This document shows positions 26,025 to 35,191 of a stretch of DNA of 64,000 bases, in pieces. The position numbers were made by a program, and so were the translations under genes. Below the pieces are notes generated by a model. That model had not been told where the DNA came from, made no database searches, and saw only the letters and a program-made list of their open reading frames with translations. Source of the DNA: Abyssibacter profundi (lineage in GTDB: Bacteria > Pseudomonadota > Gammaproteobacteria > Nevskiales > OUC007); the NCBI RefSeq assembly GCF_003151135.1, contig NZ_QEQK01000002.1, positions 81,371 to 145,370 on the forward strand, written 5' to 3'. Position 1 is the first letter of the stretch. Every line of letters starts with the position of its first letter.

Positions 26025-27355
26025 GCGGCGAAGCGCAGCCGCTGACCGCCGTCGGTGACGATGACCTGCTGGCCATCGAATGCCAGTTGTCCGTTGACCC
26101 AGGTGGAGTCGATCCGGCCGCGGAAGGTGGTGCCCTCGTAGGGTGACCAGCCACAGTGGTACAGGATGGACTCGGGGGTCACGGTGGTGGTGGCGTCCAG
26201 GTTCGCCAGCGTGAGATCGGCGTAGTAACCCTCGCGCAGATAGCCGCGCTCCTGCACGCCGTAGCACAGCGCAGGCGCGTGGCAGACCTTGTGCACCAGC
26301 GTCGTCAGGGGCAGCCAGCCGTCATTGACGTGATCCAGCAATGAGACCAGCGAGGTCTGCACCAGCGGCAGTCCGGCCGGCGCATCGACATAGGGACGGG
26401 CCTTCTCCTCGGCGGTATGCGGCGCGTGGTCGGTGGCGATGACATCCAACCGATCTTCCAGCAGGGCTTGCCGCAGGGCGGCCCGGTCCGTCGTCGACTT
26501 GATGGCCGGGTTGCACTTGATGAGATTGCCGAGGCGTTCGTAGTCCTGTTCCGAAAACCACAGGTGATGAACGCAGGCCTCGGCGGTAATGCGCTTGGAC
26601 TCGATCGGTCCGGCATCGAACAGCTCCATTTCGCGGGCTGTGGTCAGATGCAGCACATGCAGCCTGGCCCCGTGTTCTTTCGCCAGGCCCACGGCCATCG
26701 ACGAGGACAGCCAGCAGGCTTCCGCCGAGCGAATCTTCGGGTGCGCCTGGGCGGTCAGCGTCTCACCGTAGCGTTCGGCGGCCTCGGCCTCATTGGCCAG
26801 AATGGTGGGCGTGTCTTCGCAATGAGTGGCGATGAGCCCCGGTGCATCGCGAAAGATCGCATCGAGGGTCTCTGCACGGTCGACCAGCATGTTGCCGGTG
26901 GACGCACCCATGAACACCTTGACGCCACAGGCCTCGTCGATCTTCAGCGCGCGAATCTCATCGATATTGTCGTTGGTCGCGCCGAGGTAGAACGCGAAAT
27001 TGGCAGCGACGCGGCCGGCCGCCCGGTCATATTTGTCGGCCACGGCCTGGCGGGTGGTCGTCGTCGGATTGGTGTTCGGCATGTCCATGAAGCTGGTCGT
27101 GCCGCCGGCCACTGCGGCAATCGATTCCGAGCGCATGTTGGCCTTGTGTGGCGCGCCAGGCTCACGGAAATGCACCTGGTCGTCGATCATGCCGGGCATG
27201 AGTACCCGGCCAGCGGCATCGACAACCGTCATGCTGTCATCAGCGGTAATTGAGGAGGCGATCTTGCTAATGCGGTCGCCTTCGATCAGCAGGTCGCCTT
27301 CCTGGGTGCCGCCTTCATTGACGAGCAGGGCATTGGTGATCAGCGTCTTGGTCAT
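26021..27355 (-). CDS. pyrQ: Dihydroorotase, PyrQ-like type
   Basis: Amidohydrolase (444 aa) closing carbamoyl-aspartate to dihydroorotate in pyrimidine synthesis. The ATG at 27355 begins [16 protein letters not shown]; the longer frame upstream is not protein-like. Metal ligands are visible in [14 protein letters not shown] (about 55-68), the carbamylated-Lys region [30 protein letters not shown], and [21 protein letters not shown] instead of DxHVHLREPG and the overall sequence are close to my recollection of Pseudomonas PyrQ (PA5541), a Zur-linked paralog. Neighbours cysS and thrS agree with that reading. It may instead be the main dihydroorotase. Confidence 0.88.
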   Translation of the reverse strand: MTKTLITNALLVNEGGTQEGDLLIEGDRISKIASSITADDSMTVVDAAGRVLMPGMIDDQVHFREPGAPHKANMRSESIAAVAGGTTSFMDMPNTNPTTTTRQAVADKYDRAAGRVAANFAFYLGATNDNIDEIRALKIDEACGVKVFMGASTGNMLVDRAETLDAIFRDAPGLIATHCEDTPTILANEAEAAERYGETLTAQAHPKIRSAEACWLSSSMAVGLAKEHGARLHVLHLTTAREMELFDAGPIESKRITAEACVHHLWFSEQDYERLGNLIKCNPAIKSTTDRAALRQALLEDRLDVIATDHAPHTAEEKARPYVDAPAGLPLVQTSLVSLLDHVNDGWLPLTTLVHKVCHAPALCYGVQERGYLREGYYADLTLANLDATTTVTPESILYHCGWSPYEGTTFRGRIDSTWVNGQLAFDGQQVIVTDGGQRLRFAA

Positions 27356-27478
27356 GGTGGTCGGGTTTTCCGGGTGGAGACGTGCCGCTATCATACGCGC
27401 CGCTCTTTTTGCTCCGGTATGTCCGTGTCGCATCCCGCCTTTCGAACGATCGCCCTGACCCGGGCGCGAACTTGGGCC

Positions 27479-27536
27479 CCAGCCGCCTAACAGCGGCTGG
27501 CCGCGCTCCTGTCTCCCTTTATCTGGCTGGTTGTCA
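27479..27536 (+). promoter_or_regulatory. Hairpins in the thrS leader
   Basis: CCAGCCGC (27479-27486) pairs with GCGGCTGG (27493-27500), loop CTAACA; a second small stem TGGCTG/CAGCCA follows at about 27524-27540. They lie 30-90 bp upstream of the thrS ATG. E. coli thrS is controlled by an operator in its leader that mimics tRNA-Thr, so regulation is conceivable, but no similarity was established. Confidence 0.3.
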
Positions 27537-27567
27537 GCCATCACCCATTCGTTCGAGAGGACACCCC

Positions 27568-29517
27568 ATGAGTATTTCTATTCGCCTGCCTGACGGTTCC
27601 GAGCGCCCCTTTGACGCGCCCCCCACCGGCACCGATGTCGCCCTGTCGATCGGGGCCGGGCTGGCCAAGGCCGCGTTGGCGATCAAGGTGAATGGCGAGT
27701 TACGTGATCTGACCCGCGTCATCGAGCAGGATGCCGATGTCGAGATCATCACCGGGAAGTCGCCTGAGGCTTTGGAGTTGCTGCGCCATGACGCCGCCCA
27801 CGTGATGGCCGAGGCGGTCCAGGAGCTATACCCCGATACCCAGGTCACGATTGGGCCTGCCATCGAGAACGGTTTCTACTACGACTTCGCCCGCGATGAG
27901 CCCTTCAAGCCGGAAGATCTGGAAAAGATCGAGGCGAAGATGCGCGAGATCGTCAAGCGTGATGAGCCGATAGCCCGTGAGGTCTGGGACCGCAATGAGG
28001 CCATCGAATGGTTCAAGGCGCAGGGCGAGGCCTACAAGGCCGAGATTATTGCGGACCTGCCGGAAGGCGAGACGATCACGGTGTATCGCCAGGGGCAGTT
28101 CGTCGATCTTTGTCGCGGCCCGCATCTGCCGTCCACCGGCAAGCTGGGCAAGGCGTTCAAGCTGATGAAGCTGGCCGGTGCCTACTGGCGCGGGGATTCG
28201 AACAACGCGATGCTGCAGCGCATCTACGGTACGGCCTGGACCAATGACAAGGAACTCAAGGCGTATCTGACGCAGCTCGAAGAAGCGGAAAAACGTGACC
28301 ACCGCCGCCTTGGCAAACAGCTCGATCTGTTCCACATCCAGGACGAAGCAGTAGGGCAGGTGTTCTGGCACCCCAAGGGCTACACCTTGTTCCGTCAGCT
28401 TGAGGCCTATGTGCGCGAGAAGATCGACGCCCGCAACTATGTTGAGGTCAAGACGCCGCTGCTGATGGATCGCAAGCTCTGGGAAGCCTCTGGTCACTGG
28501 GACAAGTACCGCGAGAACATGTTTATCGCGGAGGTCGACGAAGGCAGCAACGAAACCCGCATGTTGGCGGTTAAGCCGATGAACTGCCCGGGGCACGTCC
28601 AGCTGTACGCCAATACGCTGCATAGCTATCGGGACCTGCCGCTGCGCATGGCTGAGTTCGGCGCCTGTCATCGCTACGAGCCATCCGGCGCGCTGCATGG
28701 CTTGATGCGCGTGCGTGGCTTCATCATGGATGACGCACATATTTTCTGTACGCCCGAACAGCTGCCTACCGAAGCCGCCGAAGCGGGCAAGCTCATCTTC
28801 GAGATGTACCGCGAGCTGGGCTTCGACGAGGTGGAGGTCAAGCTGGCCACACGCCCCGAGCAGCGGATTGGTTCGGATGCCATCTGGGATCGCGCCGAGA
28901 GCGAGCTCAAGCAGGCCTGCGAAATGATGGGCGTGGACTACGTGGTGGCCGAAGGTGATGGCGCGTTCTACGGCCCGAAGCTGGAATTCACGCTGTACGA
29001 CGCGATCGGGCGTGGCTGGCAGTGCGGCACGGTGCAGGTGGACTTCAACCTGCCGGAACGCTTCGGAATCGAGTACGTCGCCGAAGACGGCAGCCGCCAA
29101 CGTCCGGCCATGCTGCATCGGGCCATTCTGGGCTCGCTGGAGCGCTTCATCGGCATTCTAATCGAGCAATACGCCGGTGCATTGCCGCTGTGGCTGGCGC
29201 CGGTGCAGGTGGCGGTGACGACCATCGTCTCCGATGCCGACGACTATGCACGCGAGGTGGTGGCGGCGCTGAAGCAGGCCGGCATTCGCGCCGAGCTGGA
29301 CATCCGCAACGAAAAAATCAATCGCAAGATCCGCGAGCACAGTAACAACAAGGTGCCGGCCATCTTCGTGCTGGGTCGTAACGAGGCCGAGGAGGCGCAG
29401 GTGACCATCCGCCGCCTGGGCCAGAAACAGCAGAAGACACTGGCGCTGGCTGAGGCCATCGAATGGCTGCAGGCGGAGATTCGTGAGCGTCGTCGCCCGC
29501 AGTCGGACGCCGCTTGA
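27568..29517 (+). CDS. thrS: Threonyl-tRNA synthetase
   Basis: 649-aa class II synthetase with TGS, editing (SAD), catalytic and anticodon-binding domains in order. The ATG at 27568 follows GAGAGGA. The editing-site block is [20 protein letters not shown] (about 73-92). The catalytic zinc ligands are Cys in KPMNCPGH, His in [15 protein letters not shown] and His in MLHRAILGS. Many blocks ([40 protein letters not shown]) have alphaproteobacterial character. The gene is not followed by infC-rpmI-rplT, the normal context of the housekeeping gene, which suggests a second copy. Confidence 0.95.
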   Translation: MSISIRLPDGSERPFDAPPTGTDVALSIGAGLAKAALAIKVNGELRDLTRVIEQDADVEIITGKSPEALELLRHDAAHVMAEAVQELYPDTQVTIGPAIENGFYYDFARDEPFKPEDLEKIEAKMREIVKRDEPIAREVWDRNEAIEWFKAQGEAYKAEIIADLPEGETITVYRQGQFVDLCRGPHLPSTGKLGKAFKLMKLAGAYWRGDSNNAMLQRIYGTAWTNDKELKAYLTQLEEAEKRDHRRLGKQLDLFHIQDEAVGQVFWHPKGYTLFRQLEAYVREKIDARNYVEVKTPLLMDRKLWEASGHWDKYRENMFIAEVDEGSNETRMLAVKPMNCPGHVQLYANTLHSYRDLPLRMAEFGACHRYEPSGALHGLMRVRGFIMDDAHIFCTPEQLPTEAAEAGKLIFEMYRELGFDEVEVKLATRPEQRIGSDAIWDRAESELKQACEMMGVDYVVAEGDGAFYGPKLEFTLYDAIGRGWQCGTVQVDFNLPERFGIEYVAEDGSRQRPAMLHRAILGSLERFIGILIEQYAGALPLWLAPVQVAVTTIVSDADDYAREVVAALKQAGIRAELDIRNEKINRKIREHSNNKVPAIFVLGRNEAEEAQVTIRRLGQKQQKTLALAEAIEWLQAEIRERRRPQSDAA

Positions 29518-29573
29518 GACGGCATAGGTCTTTGCGCCCAGCGTGGGGCTGTCGCTAGCCGGCGGCTCCGCGT

Positions 29574-31331
29574 TTAATGGACATGCGCGCTGTGCTCGCC
29601 ACGCAAACCCTCCGAGAAAAACCGTCTGGCCCCGTGATTAAGCATGGCCAGCCCCAGTAGCGTGGTGAGCAGGGCAAGGCAGGACCAGCGAATCCACCCG
29701 GCATGCTCATGGGGCAGCGGCGGCGCCTGAAACCCGCTGCTGCCGCCCAGGGCGACGTTGGTGAGCCACCCCAGCAATACCGCCCCACCCAGCATGCCCA
29801 CAGCGAATCGGCGTGCCGTGGCCAGGTCATGAAGACTGGCCAACAATCCGAAGCTGGCCACGTTGGTGGCCGGTCCGGCCAGCAGAAACGCCAGGCCCGC
29901 TCCCGGAGACAGGCCGCCCGCCAGCAGGACCGCAACGATGGGTGTCGCGCCGCTGGCGCAGACGTACACCGGCACGCCGATCACCGCGAAGCAAAGCACC
30001 TGCAAGGCATCTGGCCAGCCCAGCAGCGGGGTGTGGGCTAGGACCGGCTCCACGATGGCCGCCAGTAGCAGCCCGACGATGAGCCAAGGGCCTGTGGAGC
30101 GCAGCAGCTCATCGAGTTGACCGGTGAACCGTTGCATGCCTGCCGGCACCTGGGCTGCGGGCTCGGTTGCACAACAGCCCCCGGCCGGGGTGGCGGCCGC
30201 ATGGACTTCGATCTGGCGGCCAACCCACCAGCCCACGGCGAGGGCCAGGGCCGCCGCAGCCAGCACGCGGGCAATGGTCATGTCCACACCCAGCAAGGGA
30301 ATGGACAGCAGCAGCGCATCCAGGCCCAGCTCGGGCGTGGCCACCAGAAACGCCACACCGGCCGCGCCGGGGACGCCGCGATTGACCAGCGTCCGGTACA
30401 CGGGCAAGACACCACAACTGCAAACCGGCAGAGGCAGTCCAAAGATCATGCCCCGCCATGCCTGACGCAGCTGCGGTCCTCGCTGCAACCAGTTGAGTGG
30501 GGTGCTGGGCAGCCAGGCGCCCAGCGCAGCAGCGAGCCCGAAGCCGATGACCAGCGCCGGGGCGCTGATCAGCGCAAGGTCCAGAAACCGGCCCCAGGGC
30601 AGGGCGCCGGTTCCATGCGCATCGCCGTCCTGGTGGAGCAGCGCCACGGCAACGACAACCGCCAGACCCAGGGCATTGCCCAGGCCCTCGTATCGAGGAG
30701 AGACATGAGCGTGTGTGTCCACGGCATATCGATCACCCAGATGCGGCTTGTTGAACACCACATGGAGTATGGATCCGGCAATAAAGGCCTGGAATACCGC
30801 CAGCAGCGGGGTGGTGCCGTGCGCCATCACTGTGTCGCCGAGGCTGAATCCGAGGACGGTGCCGGCCAGCATGCAGCCTAGCGTCATCCAGGCGACGCGC
30901 AGGCCGAAGGTGGGGCGTAGCAGCCACCAGATCGCCAGTCCCACGGGGAGTCGATGCAGGATGACGGCAATGGCCAGGCCCGGGCCCGTGTGCGCGGGCT
31001 CTGACAGCGCTGCGCCGTCGACCGTCGCGTGGACAATCAACCCGAAGCCACCGAGCAGCAGGGTGGCCAGGTGGGTTTCGCGCGCAGCGTGGTGGAGCAG
31101 CCGTTCGGCAATGCTGGGACCGAAAAAACCGACAGCCAGCGCGATCCAGGCCAGCAGGCCGCCGTGGTGCACGGCTTCGGGCAGGGCCTCGAGCAGCACG
31201 ATGCCGCCGATGCTGAGAAAGACGAAGCCGTCGAGCACGGCGCTGAGTTTGCGCTGGCGGTTCAGCCAGGCATAGGCCAGGGGGCCGAACAGCAGCGCGA
31301 GCAGGCTGGCGGCGAGAATGGTCGAGTGCAT
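29574..31331 (-). CDS. ZIP-like metal transporter fused to SO_0444/ArsP-type permease
   Basis: 585-aa polytopic membrane protein. Residues about 1-210 look like a ZIP-family metal permease (helices, and VILHRLPVGLAIWW resembling the HN-x-PEG metal helix). Residues about 240-585 resemble the predicted permease family that includes SO_0444 Cu/Zn exporters and ArsP: PVCSCGVLPVYRTL, VATPELGLDALLLS, CASGATPIVAVLLAGG, GPATNVASF. A loop near 385 has a vicinal Cys pair (GGCCATEP), and the C-terminus ends in His (HSAHVH). The two halves suggest metal transport with Cys/His coordination. Direction and metal are not certain. It converges with thrS. Confidence 0.75.
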   Translation of the reverse strand: MHSTILAASLLALLFGPLAYAWLNRQRKLSAVLDGFVFLSIGGIVLLEALPEAVHHGGLLAWIALAVGFFGPSIAERLLHHAARETHLATLLLGGFGLIVHATVDGAALSEPAHTGPGLAIAVILHRLPVGLAIWWLLRPTFGLRVAWMTLGCMLAGTVLGFSLGDTVMAHGTTPLLAVFQAFIAGSILHVVFNKPHLGDRYAVDTHAHVSPRYEGLGNALGLAVVVAVALLHQDGDAHGTGALPWGRFLDLALISAPALVIGFGLAAALGAWLPSTPLNWLQRGPQLRQAWRGMIFGLPLPVCSCGVLPVYRTLVNRGVPGAAGVAFLVATPELGLDALLLSIPLLGVDMTIARVLAAAALALAVGWWVGRQIEVHAAATPAGGCCATEPAAQVPAGMQRFTGQLDELLRSTGPWLIVGLLLAAIVEPVLAHTPLLGWPDALQVLCFAVIGVPVYVCASGATPIVAVLLAGGLSPGAGLAFLLAGPATNVASFGLLASLHDLATARRFAVGMLGGAVLLGWLTNVALGGSSGFQAPPLPHEHAGWIRWSCLALLTTLLGLAMLNHGARRFFSEGLRGEHSAHVH

Positions 31332-31363
31332 GGCTCTATTCTACGCCGAGCCGGGGTGAAATC

Positions 31364-31385
31364 CCCCACCCGGAGCCGGGTGGGG
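31364..31385 (-). terminator. Hairpin downstream of the PCuAC gene
   Basis: CCCCACCCGG (31364-31373) pairs perfectly with CCGGGTGGGG (31376-31385) with a 2-nt loop. On the minus strand it lies between the PCuAC stop and the start of the ZIP-permease gene. There is no long T run, so read-through is possible. Confidence 0.5.
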
Positions 31386-31392
31386 TGCAGAC

Positions 31393-31842
31393 CTACGGGG
31401 CGCTTTGCCTCAGGTCAAAGCGGCTTTCGACGGACACCAGTTCACCATCGGCCCCGCGAAATGCCAACGACACGGGGATCTGCCCGTTCGATTGCTCCAG
31501 ATCACGCGGGAACCGCATCATCAGATGGTCGCCGCCCGAGGCCAGCGTCAGTGTCTCGCCCGGGGCGATCTTGTAGCCATCGACCATGCGCATCTGCTGG
31601 ACGCCGTCTTCGAGATACACGCTATGCATTTCGATCCGGCCGAAATTGGGGCTGGAAACACCCAGCATCCGGAGTTCGCCGTCACCGTTGTTGGTAATGC
31701 TGACGTAGCCGGCCGTCATCTTCGCCCCCGGTGGCAGGGCACGCACCCAGCCATCTTCGACCACGATGGGGTCCTTGGGCTGACCGCAACCGGTCAAGGC
31801 AAACACGGCGACCAATATGGCGCCAAGCAGGCTTCGTTTCAT
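31393..31842 (-). CDS. PCuAC-type periplasmic copper chaperone, putative lipoprotein
   Basis: 149 aa from the ATG at 31842, preceded by GAGGGAAG. The signal peptide ends in the lipobox LTGC, so the protein is probably lipid-anchored. The copper(I) site has the PCuAC pattern H-M-x10-M-x21-H-x-M, visible as IEMHSVYLEDGVQQMRM and then GGDHLMMRF. PCuAC proteins deliver copper to the CuA or CuB centres of cytochrome oxidase; no Sco protein or oxidase subunit is in the window. The next gene on this strand is a metal transporter, consistent with metal homeostasis. Confidence 0.88.
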   Translation of the reverse strand: MKRSLLGAILVAVFALTGCGQPKDPIVVEDGWVRALPPGAKMTAGYVSITNNGDGELRMLGVSSPNFGRIEMHSVYLEDGVQQMRMVDGYKIAPGETLTLASGGDHLMMRFPRDLEQSNGQIPVSLAFRGADGELVSVESRFDLRQSAP

Positions 31843-31975
31843 GACTTCCCTCATACGCACAGGTGGACAGGGCCGAGTCTTGTGCAGGGCGAGGCCGCAT
31901 CCCCAGTATCGCCCGGTCGCTCGGTCTGTAAGAAGTGGCTCAGCCCGCCGGTGGCGGATGAACACATGTCCTGCA

Positions 31976-32929
31976 TTATGCCGGGGTGTGGCGGGCGAGC
32001 AAGTCCAATCCGAGTGCGACCCGGTCTTCGGCCGTATCGGGGATTGTTTTTTGTTGTTCGATTGCCCTGAGCACGGGCAGCAGACCGCGGCGATTCGCCA
32101 GCTGGATGGACAGACCCGGCCGGGCGTTGAGCTCCAGCACCAACGGGCCGTGATGGCGATCCAGCACCACATCCACTCCCAGATAGCCCAGCCGGGCCAA
32201 GTCATAGCAGCGGGCGGCGAGCAACAGGAGCGTGTCCCAGCCGGGAATGCCAATCCCGGCCAGCGGCGCGCCGGTATCGGGGTGGCTGGAAACCCGAGCG
32301 TTCTGACAGACGCCATCCTGGGTGATCCCGCTGGTCAGCTCGATTCCGGCGCCGACCGCTCCCTGATGGAGATTGGCCTTGCCGTCCGATGACCGTGTCG
32401 GCAAGCGCACCATCGAAGCGACCGGCACGCCCCGGAAAACGATGGTGCGGATATCCGGTACACCCTGAAACGCCACGTTTTCGAAGATCGGGTCGAACTG
32501 CACGCAGTACTCGATCATGGCCTGGTCCGGCATGCCGCCCAGGCTGAACATCCCCGATAGGATGTTGGAGATGTGATGGCCCAGTTCGCTATCCGACATC
32601 ATGCTGCCGCTGGCCTTGATATAGCCGCGGGCGCGACGGTCCTTGACCACGAGAATCCCGTTGCCGCCGCTGCCATGGGCTGGCTTGACGACAAAGGAGG
32701 TCTTGTCGCCCAGGGTATCGGCCAGCTCGCGGATGGCGTGCTCGGTTCGCACGACGCCATAGAGCTCCGGCACGGCGATACCGGCCTTCTGTGCCAGTGC
32801 CTTGGTCTGCAGCTTGTCATCCACCAGCGGGTAAAGCCGGCGCGCGTTGTGGCGCATGATGAAATCGGCATTGCGCTGGTTCATCGAGAGGATGCCGGCC
32901 TCTCGAAGTATGGTACCGGGCCACCGCAT
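31976..32929 (-). CDS. Alpha-L-glutamate ligase-like protein (ATP-grasp, RimK-related)
   Basis: 317-aa ATP-grasp enzyme expected to form amide bonds between an amino acid and a carboxylate. ATP-grasp features: SFVVKPAHGSGGNGILVV (about 77-94), PDIRTIVFRGVPVASMVRLP, and the metal-binding acidic/Asn end LGVDVVLDRHHGPLVLELNARPG (about 250-272). The start at 32929 gives the N-terminus that precedes NADFIMRHNARRLYPLVDDK, as in the family. It overlaps the upstream inactive-transglutaminase/7TM gene by one base (TGATG), so the two are translationally coupled. The substrate is unknown. Confidence 0.88.
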   Translation of the reverse strand: MRWPGTILREAGILSMNQRNADFIMRHNARRLYPLVDDKLQTKALAQKAGIAVPELYGVVRTEHAIRELADTLGDKTSFVVKPAHGSGGNGILVVKDRRARGYIKASGSMMSDSELGHHISNILSGMFSLGGMPDQAMIEYCVQFDPIFENVAFQGVPDIRTIVFRGVPVASMVRLPTRSSDGKANLHQGAVGAGIELTSGITQDGVCQNARVSSHPDTGAPLAGIGIPGWDTLLLLAARCYDLARLGYLGVDVVLDRHHGPLVLELNARPGLSIQLANRRGLLPVLRAIEQQKTIPDTAEDRVALGLDLLARHTPA

Positions 32930-34464
32930 CAGAGCTGTTTACCCGCAATCACGGCACGGAACCGCCAGAACTCGGACAGCCGGTAACCGGTGTAACGCCC
33001 CAGAATCAGGCAGCCCCCGAGCAATACCAGCAGCAGTTCGGGGAACACGAACACGAGATGGGTCAGCGTCGGGTTGCTCATCACCAAGAACCCTGCGGCG
33101 GCGACCAGTAAGCTGCCACAGCCCTGCAGCGTGGCTTCGCCCGCGCCGTGCTCTTCCCAAACCAGCGACATGCGCTCAATGGTCATCGCCAGGATCACCA
33201 TGGGGAACAGGGCAATCGAGAGGCCCTTCTCCATGCCGAGCTGATGGCTGATCAGACTGACCAGCAGCATCAGGAAGATGACAATGATCAAGACCGAGGC
33301 CAGCCGGGGAACCAGCAGCAGTTTCAATCGCTCCAGGGCGAATCGCAGACCCAGTCCCAGTGCCACGATGAGCGAGAACAGAATAATGCCCCACAGCAGT
33401 TTGGTTTCGCGGAAGGCCAGGGCAATCAGGATGGGCATGAAGGTCCCAAACGTCTTCACGCCCACGACGTTGCGTAGCAGCACGACCAGGAATGCACCGA
33501 GCGGCACCGTCAGCAAGACCTTGTAAACGTTCTGGGTTTGCACCGGCAGCGCAAACAACGAGTAATCCAGCAGCAACGAGCCGTGGTTGCGTGCCCGGTC
33601 CCGCGCGATGGAGACGATTTCCCGCTGGCTGCGCGCCACCGAGAACCGCACATCCGGCTGTGCGCCGCCGTCGACCGCGAGTAACGGGTCGTTGCCAACG
33701 CGCCAGACCAGGAAGTCGTCCGGCAGTCCGGTCTTGCCGGTGAGCGGAGACATCGGAATCCAGCGCTGCTCGTTATGGACTTCGATGTACGGCACCAGCG
33801 AGGCATCTCGGGTGCCATCGACCAGTGGCAGGCCCCAGATCACCCGGGCAGGAATTCGGGCACCCGCCAGTACATCCACCAGCCACTGCGCCCAGGCGCC
33901 GGGGCTGTTGCTGCCACTGCGTAGGCTGTCGACAGACGGGTTGCTGCCCTCGCGGTTCATGCGCTCGATGAGCGCGCGGGCGAAGGTCACGATATCTGCG
34001 GATTCGGAACGCACTTCCTCTAGCAGCGCGTTGACGGCCGCCTGGGTGGATTCGCCATAGGCAGGCACCTGCGGGTAGCCCGGGAAGGGGTCGGTATGCG
34101 TGGCCGGGCGTGTTTCGGATTCATAGACGGTGACCCGGTAATAAAGCGCCTGGGTGCCGTTGGCGCGCCGGATGGCCCACAGCGCAGCCCGGTTCAGACC
34201 ACTGTCTTCCTGGCTCACACCAAATCCGCTGGAGATGAAATCCTCGTCCAACTGCTCGAAGCCCGGCGGCTGCCCAGGAATGAGCAAGGTGGCTTTCACG
34301 GGGCCGCCCCTCGCGCGGAAGGCTGCCCGGGCTTCGACGGTCCATACCGCCGCTTCCGTGCTGGGTGTTAGGGGCAGGCCCAGGCTGCGGGCCTTATACG
34401 CCGTAAGTGACAGCCCGGCGGCGATCAGCAGCGCGGCGATGATCCAGACAGGCAGGTTTCTCAA
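32929..34464 (-). CDS. Inactive transglutaminase fused to seven transmembrane helices
   Basis: 511 aa. One N-terminal helix (about 7-27) precedes a large periplasmic domain (about 30-310) of transglutaminase-like fold (AWAQWLVDVLAGARIPARVI, YIEVHNEQRWIPMSPLTG). The position of the catalytic Cys holds no Cys, in line with the family's name. About seven helices follow (315-511: VYKVLLTVPLGAFLVVLLRN, FGTFMPILIALAF, and so on). Proteins of this architecture are encoded with ATP-grasp ligases and retropepsin-like proteases and have been proposed to take part in peptide modification in the envelope. That role is a prediction from the literature, not shown here. Confidence 0.88.
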   Translation of the reverse strand: MRNLPVWIIAALLIAAGLSLTAYKARSLGLPLTPSTEAAVWTVEARAAFRARGGPVKATLLIPGQPPGFEQLDEDFISSGFGVSQEDSGLNRAALWAIRRANGTQALYYRVTVYESETRPATHTDPFPGYPQVPAYGESTQAAVNALLEEVRSESADIVTFARALIERMNREGSNPSVDSLRSGSNSPGAWAQWLVDVLAGARIPARVIWGLPLVDGTRDASLVPYIEVHNEQRWIPMSPLTGKTGLPDDFLVWRVGNDPLLAVDGGAQPDVRFSVARSQREIVSIARDRARNHGSLLLDYSLFALPVQTQNVYKVLLTVPLGAFLVVLLRNVVGVKTFGTFMPILIALAFRETKLLWGIILFSLIVALGLGLRFALERLKLLLVPRLASVLIIVIFLMLLVSLISHQLGMEKGLSIALFPMVILAMTIERMSLVWEEHGAGEATLQGCGSLLVAAAGFLVMSNPTLTHLVFVFPELLLVLLGGCLILGRYTGYRLSEFWRFRAVIAGKQL

Positions 34465-34485
34465 GATCGCTGCTCCGGGCAGGCA

Positions 34486-34502
34486 GCCGCAGAGTCTGCG
34501 GC
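34486..34502 (-). other. Small inverted repeat between retropepsin and 7TM genes
   Basis: GCCGCAG (34486-34492) and CTGCGGC (34496-34502) form a 7-bp stem with a 3-nt loop in the 97-bp gap between the retropepsin stop and the 7TM start. It may attenuate the upstream message, but has no T run. Confidence 0.35.
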
Positions 34503-34561
34503 GGGCTTGATGGCTAACATGGGTCCAACTCCCTTTGAAGGCTGGCCGGCAGAGTCCCCGC

Positions 34562-35071
34562 CTAGCGGCAGGCAGCCTGGGTCATAAAGGTGGCCGCCGG
34601 GTCCACAACCGCGACGTCTTCGAGAAAACGCCGCCCCAGCAGCACGGGATAGATAAAGCTGCCACGATCGGCCAGCGAGAACTGCGTTCTGCGTCGGCGA
34701 CCGTCAAAACAGAACTCCAGCTCAACCACAGCGCGACGAGAACTGGGGTCGTCATGGTCCTTGATGCGCACGCTGCGTGTCAGAGGCGCTTCGGTTTCGA
34801 TACGGTGCACTTCGTCGTCGGCATCTTCCAGCACCAGCGTAAAACGGACCCAGCGCTCATCATCTTTCTCGAAGCGCTCAATGTCTTCAGCATAAATCGA
34901 TGAGGTCAGCGCCCCGGTGTCGAGCTTGGCTGAAACGACGATGTCCCAAGGCAGGACGGTCATTTTCTCGACCCAGCCTGCGATGACCTTGCCGGGCGTG
35001 CGGCTGTCCGCGGCCACTGTTTGAGGAGCCAGCGCCGCCAGTACCAACGCTGTGCTGAGGAACCTTCGCAT
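34562..35071 (-). CDS. Retropepsin-like aspartic protease (ATP-dependent zinc protease / RimB family), exported
   Basis: 169 aa from the ATG at 35071, with a signal peptide (MRRFLSTALVLAALAPQTVAA). The catalytic-type motif AKLDTGALTSSIYAEDIE (about 49-66) contains Asp-Thr-Gly as in retropepsins. Family blocks FCFDGRRRRTQFSLADRG and YPVLLGRRFLEDVAVVDP follow. The old name for this family (ATP-dependent zinc protease) does not reflect the fold. It would act in the periplasm. First gene of the set with the 7TM and ATP-grasp genes on the same strand, 97 bp upstream of the former. Confidence 0.85.
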   Translation of the reverse strand: MRRFLSTALVLAALAPQTVAADSRTPGKVIAGWVEKMTVLPWDIVVSAKLDTGALTSSIYAEDIERFEKDDERWVRFTLVLEDADDEVHRIETEAPLTRSVRIKDHDDPSSRRAVVELEFCFDGRRRRTQFSLADRGSFIYPVLLGRRFLEDVAVVDPAATFMTQAACR

Positions 35072-35191
35072 GGCGAGATGCGTCTGTTGAGTGCCTGGCG
35101 AGAGTCTATGGAATCGCCAAGCGCTTCGCACGATCGGGCGCTAGGGGCGGTGATTCGCCAGCCAGGCATGACCTTGATAGCTTGGAGTCGC

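Noticed and set aside
24507..27567. Classical Zur box (GTTATA-like palindrome) upstream of folE, cysS, the dihydroorotase gene or thrS
   Set aside because: I found no match by eye in these intergenic regions; only a different dyad at 24575-24593 is reported.
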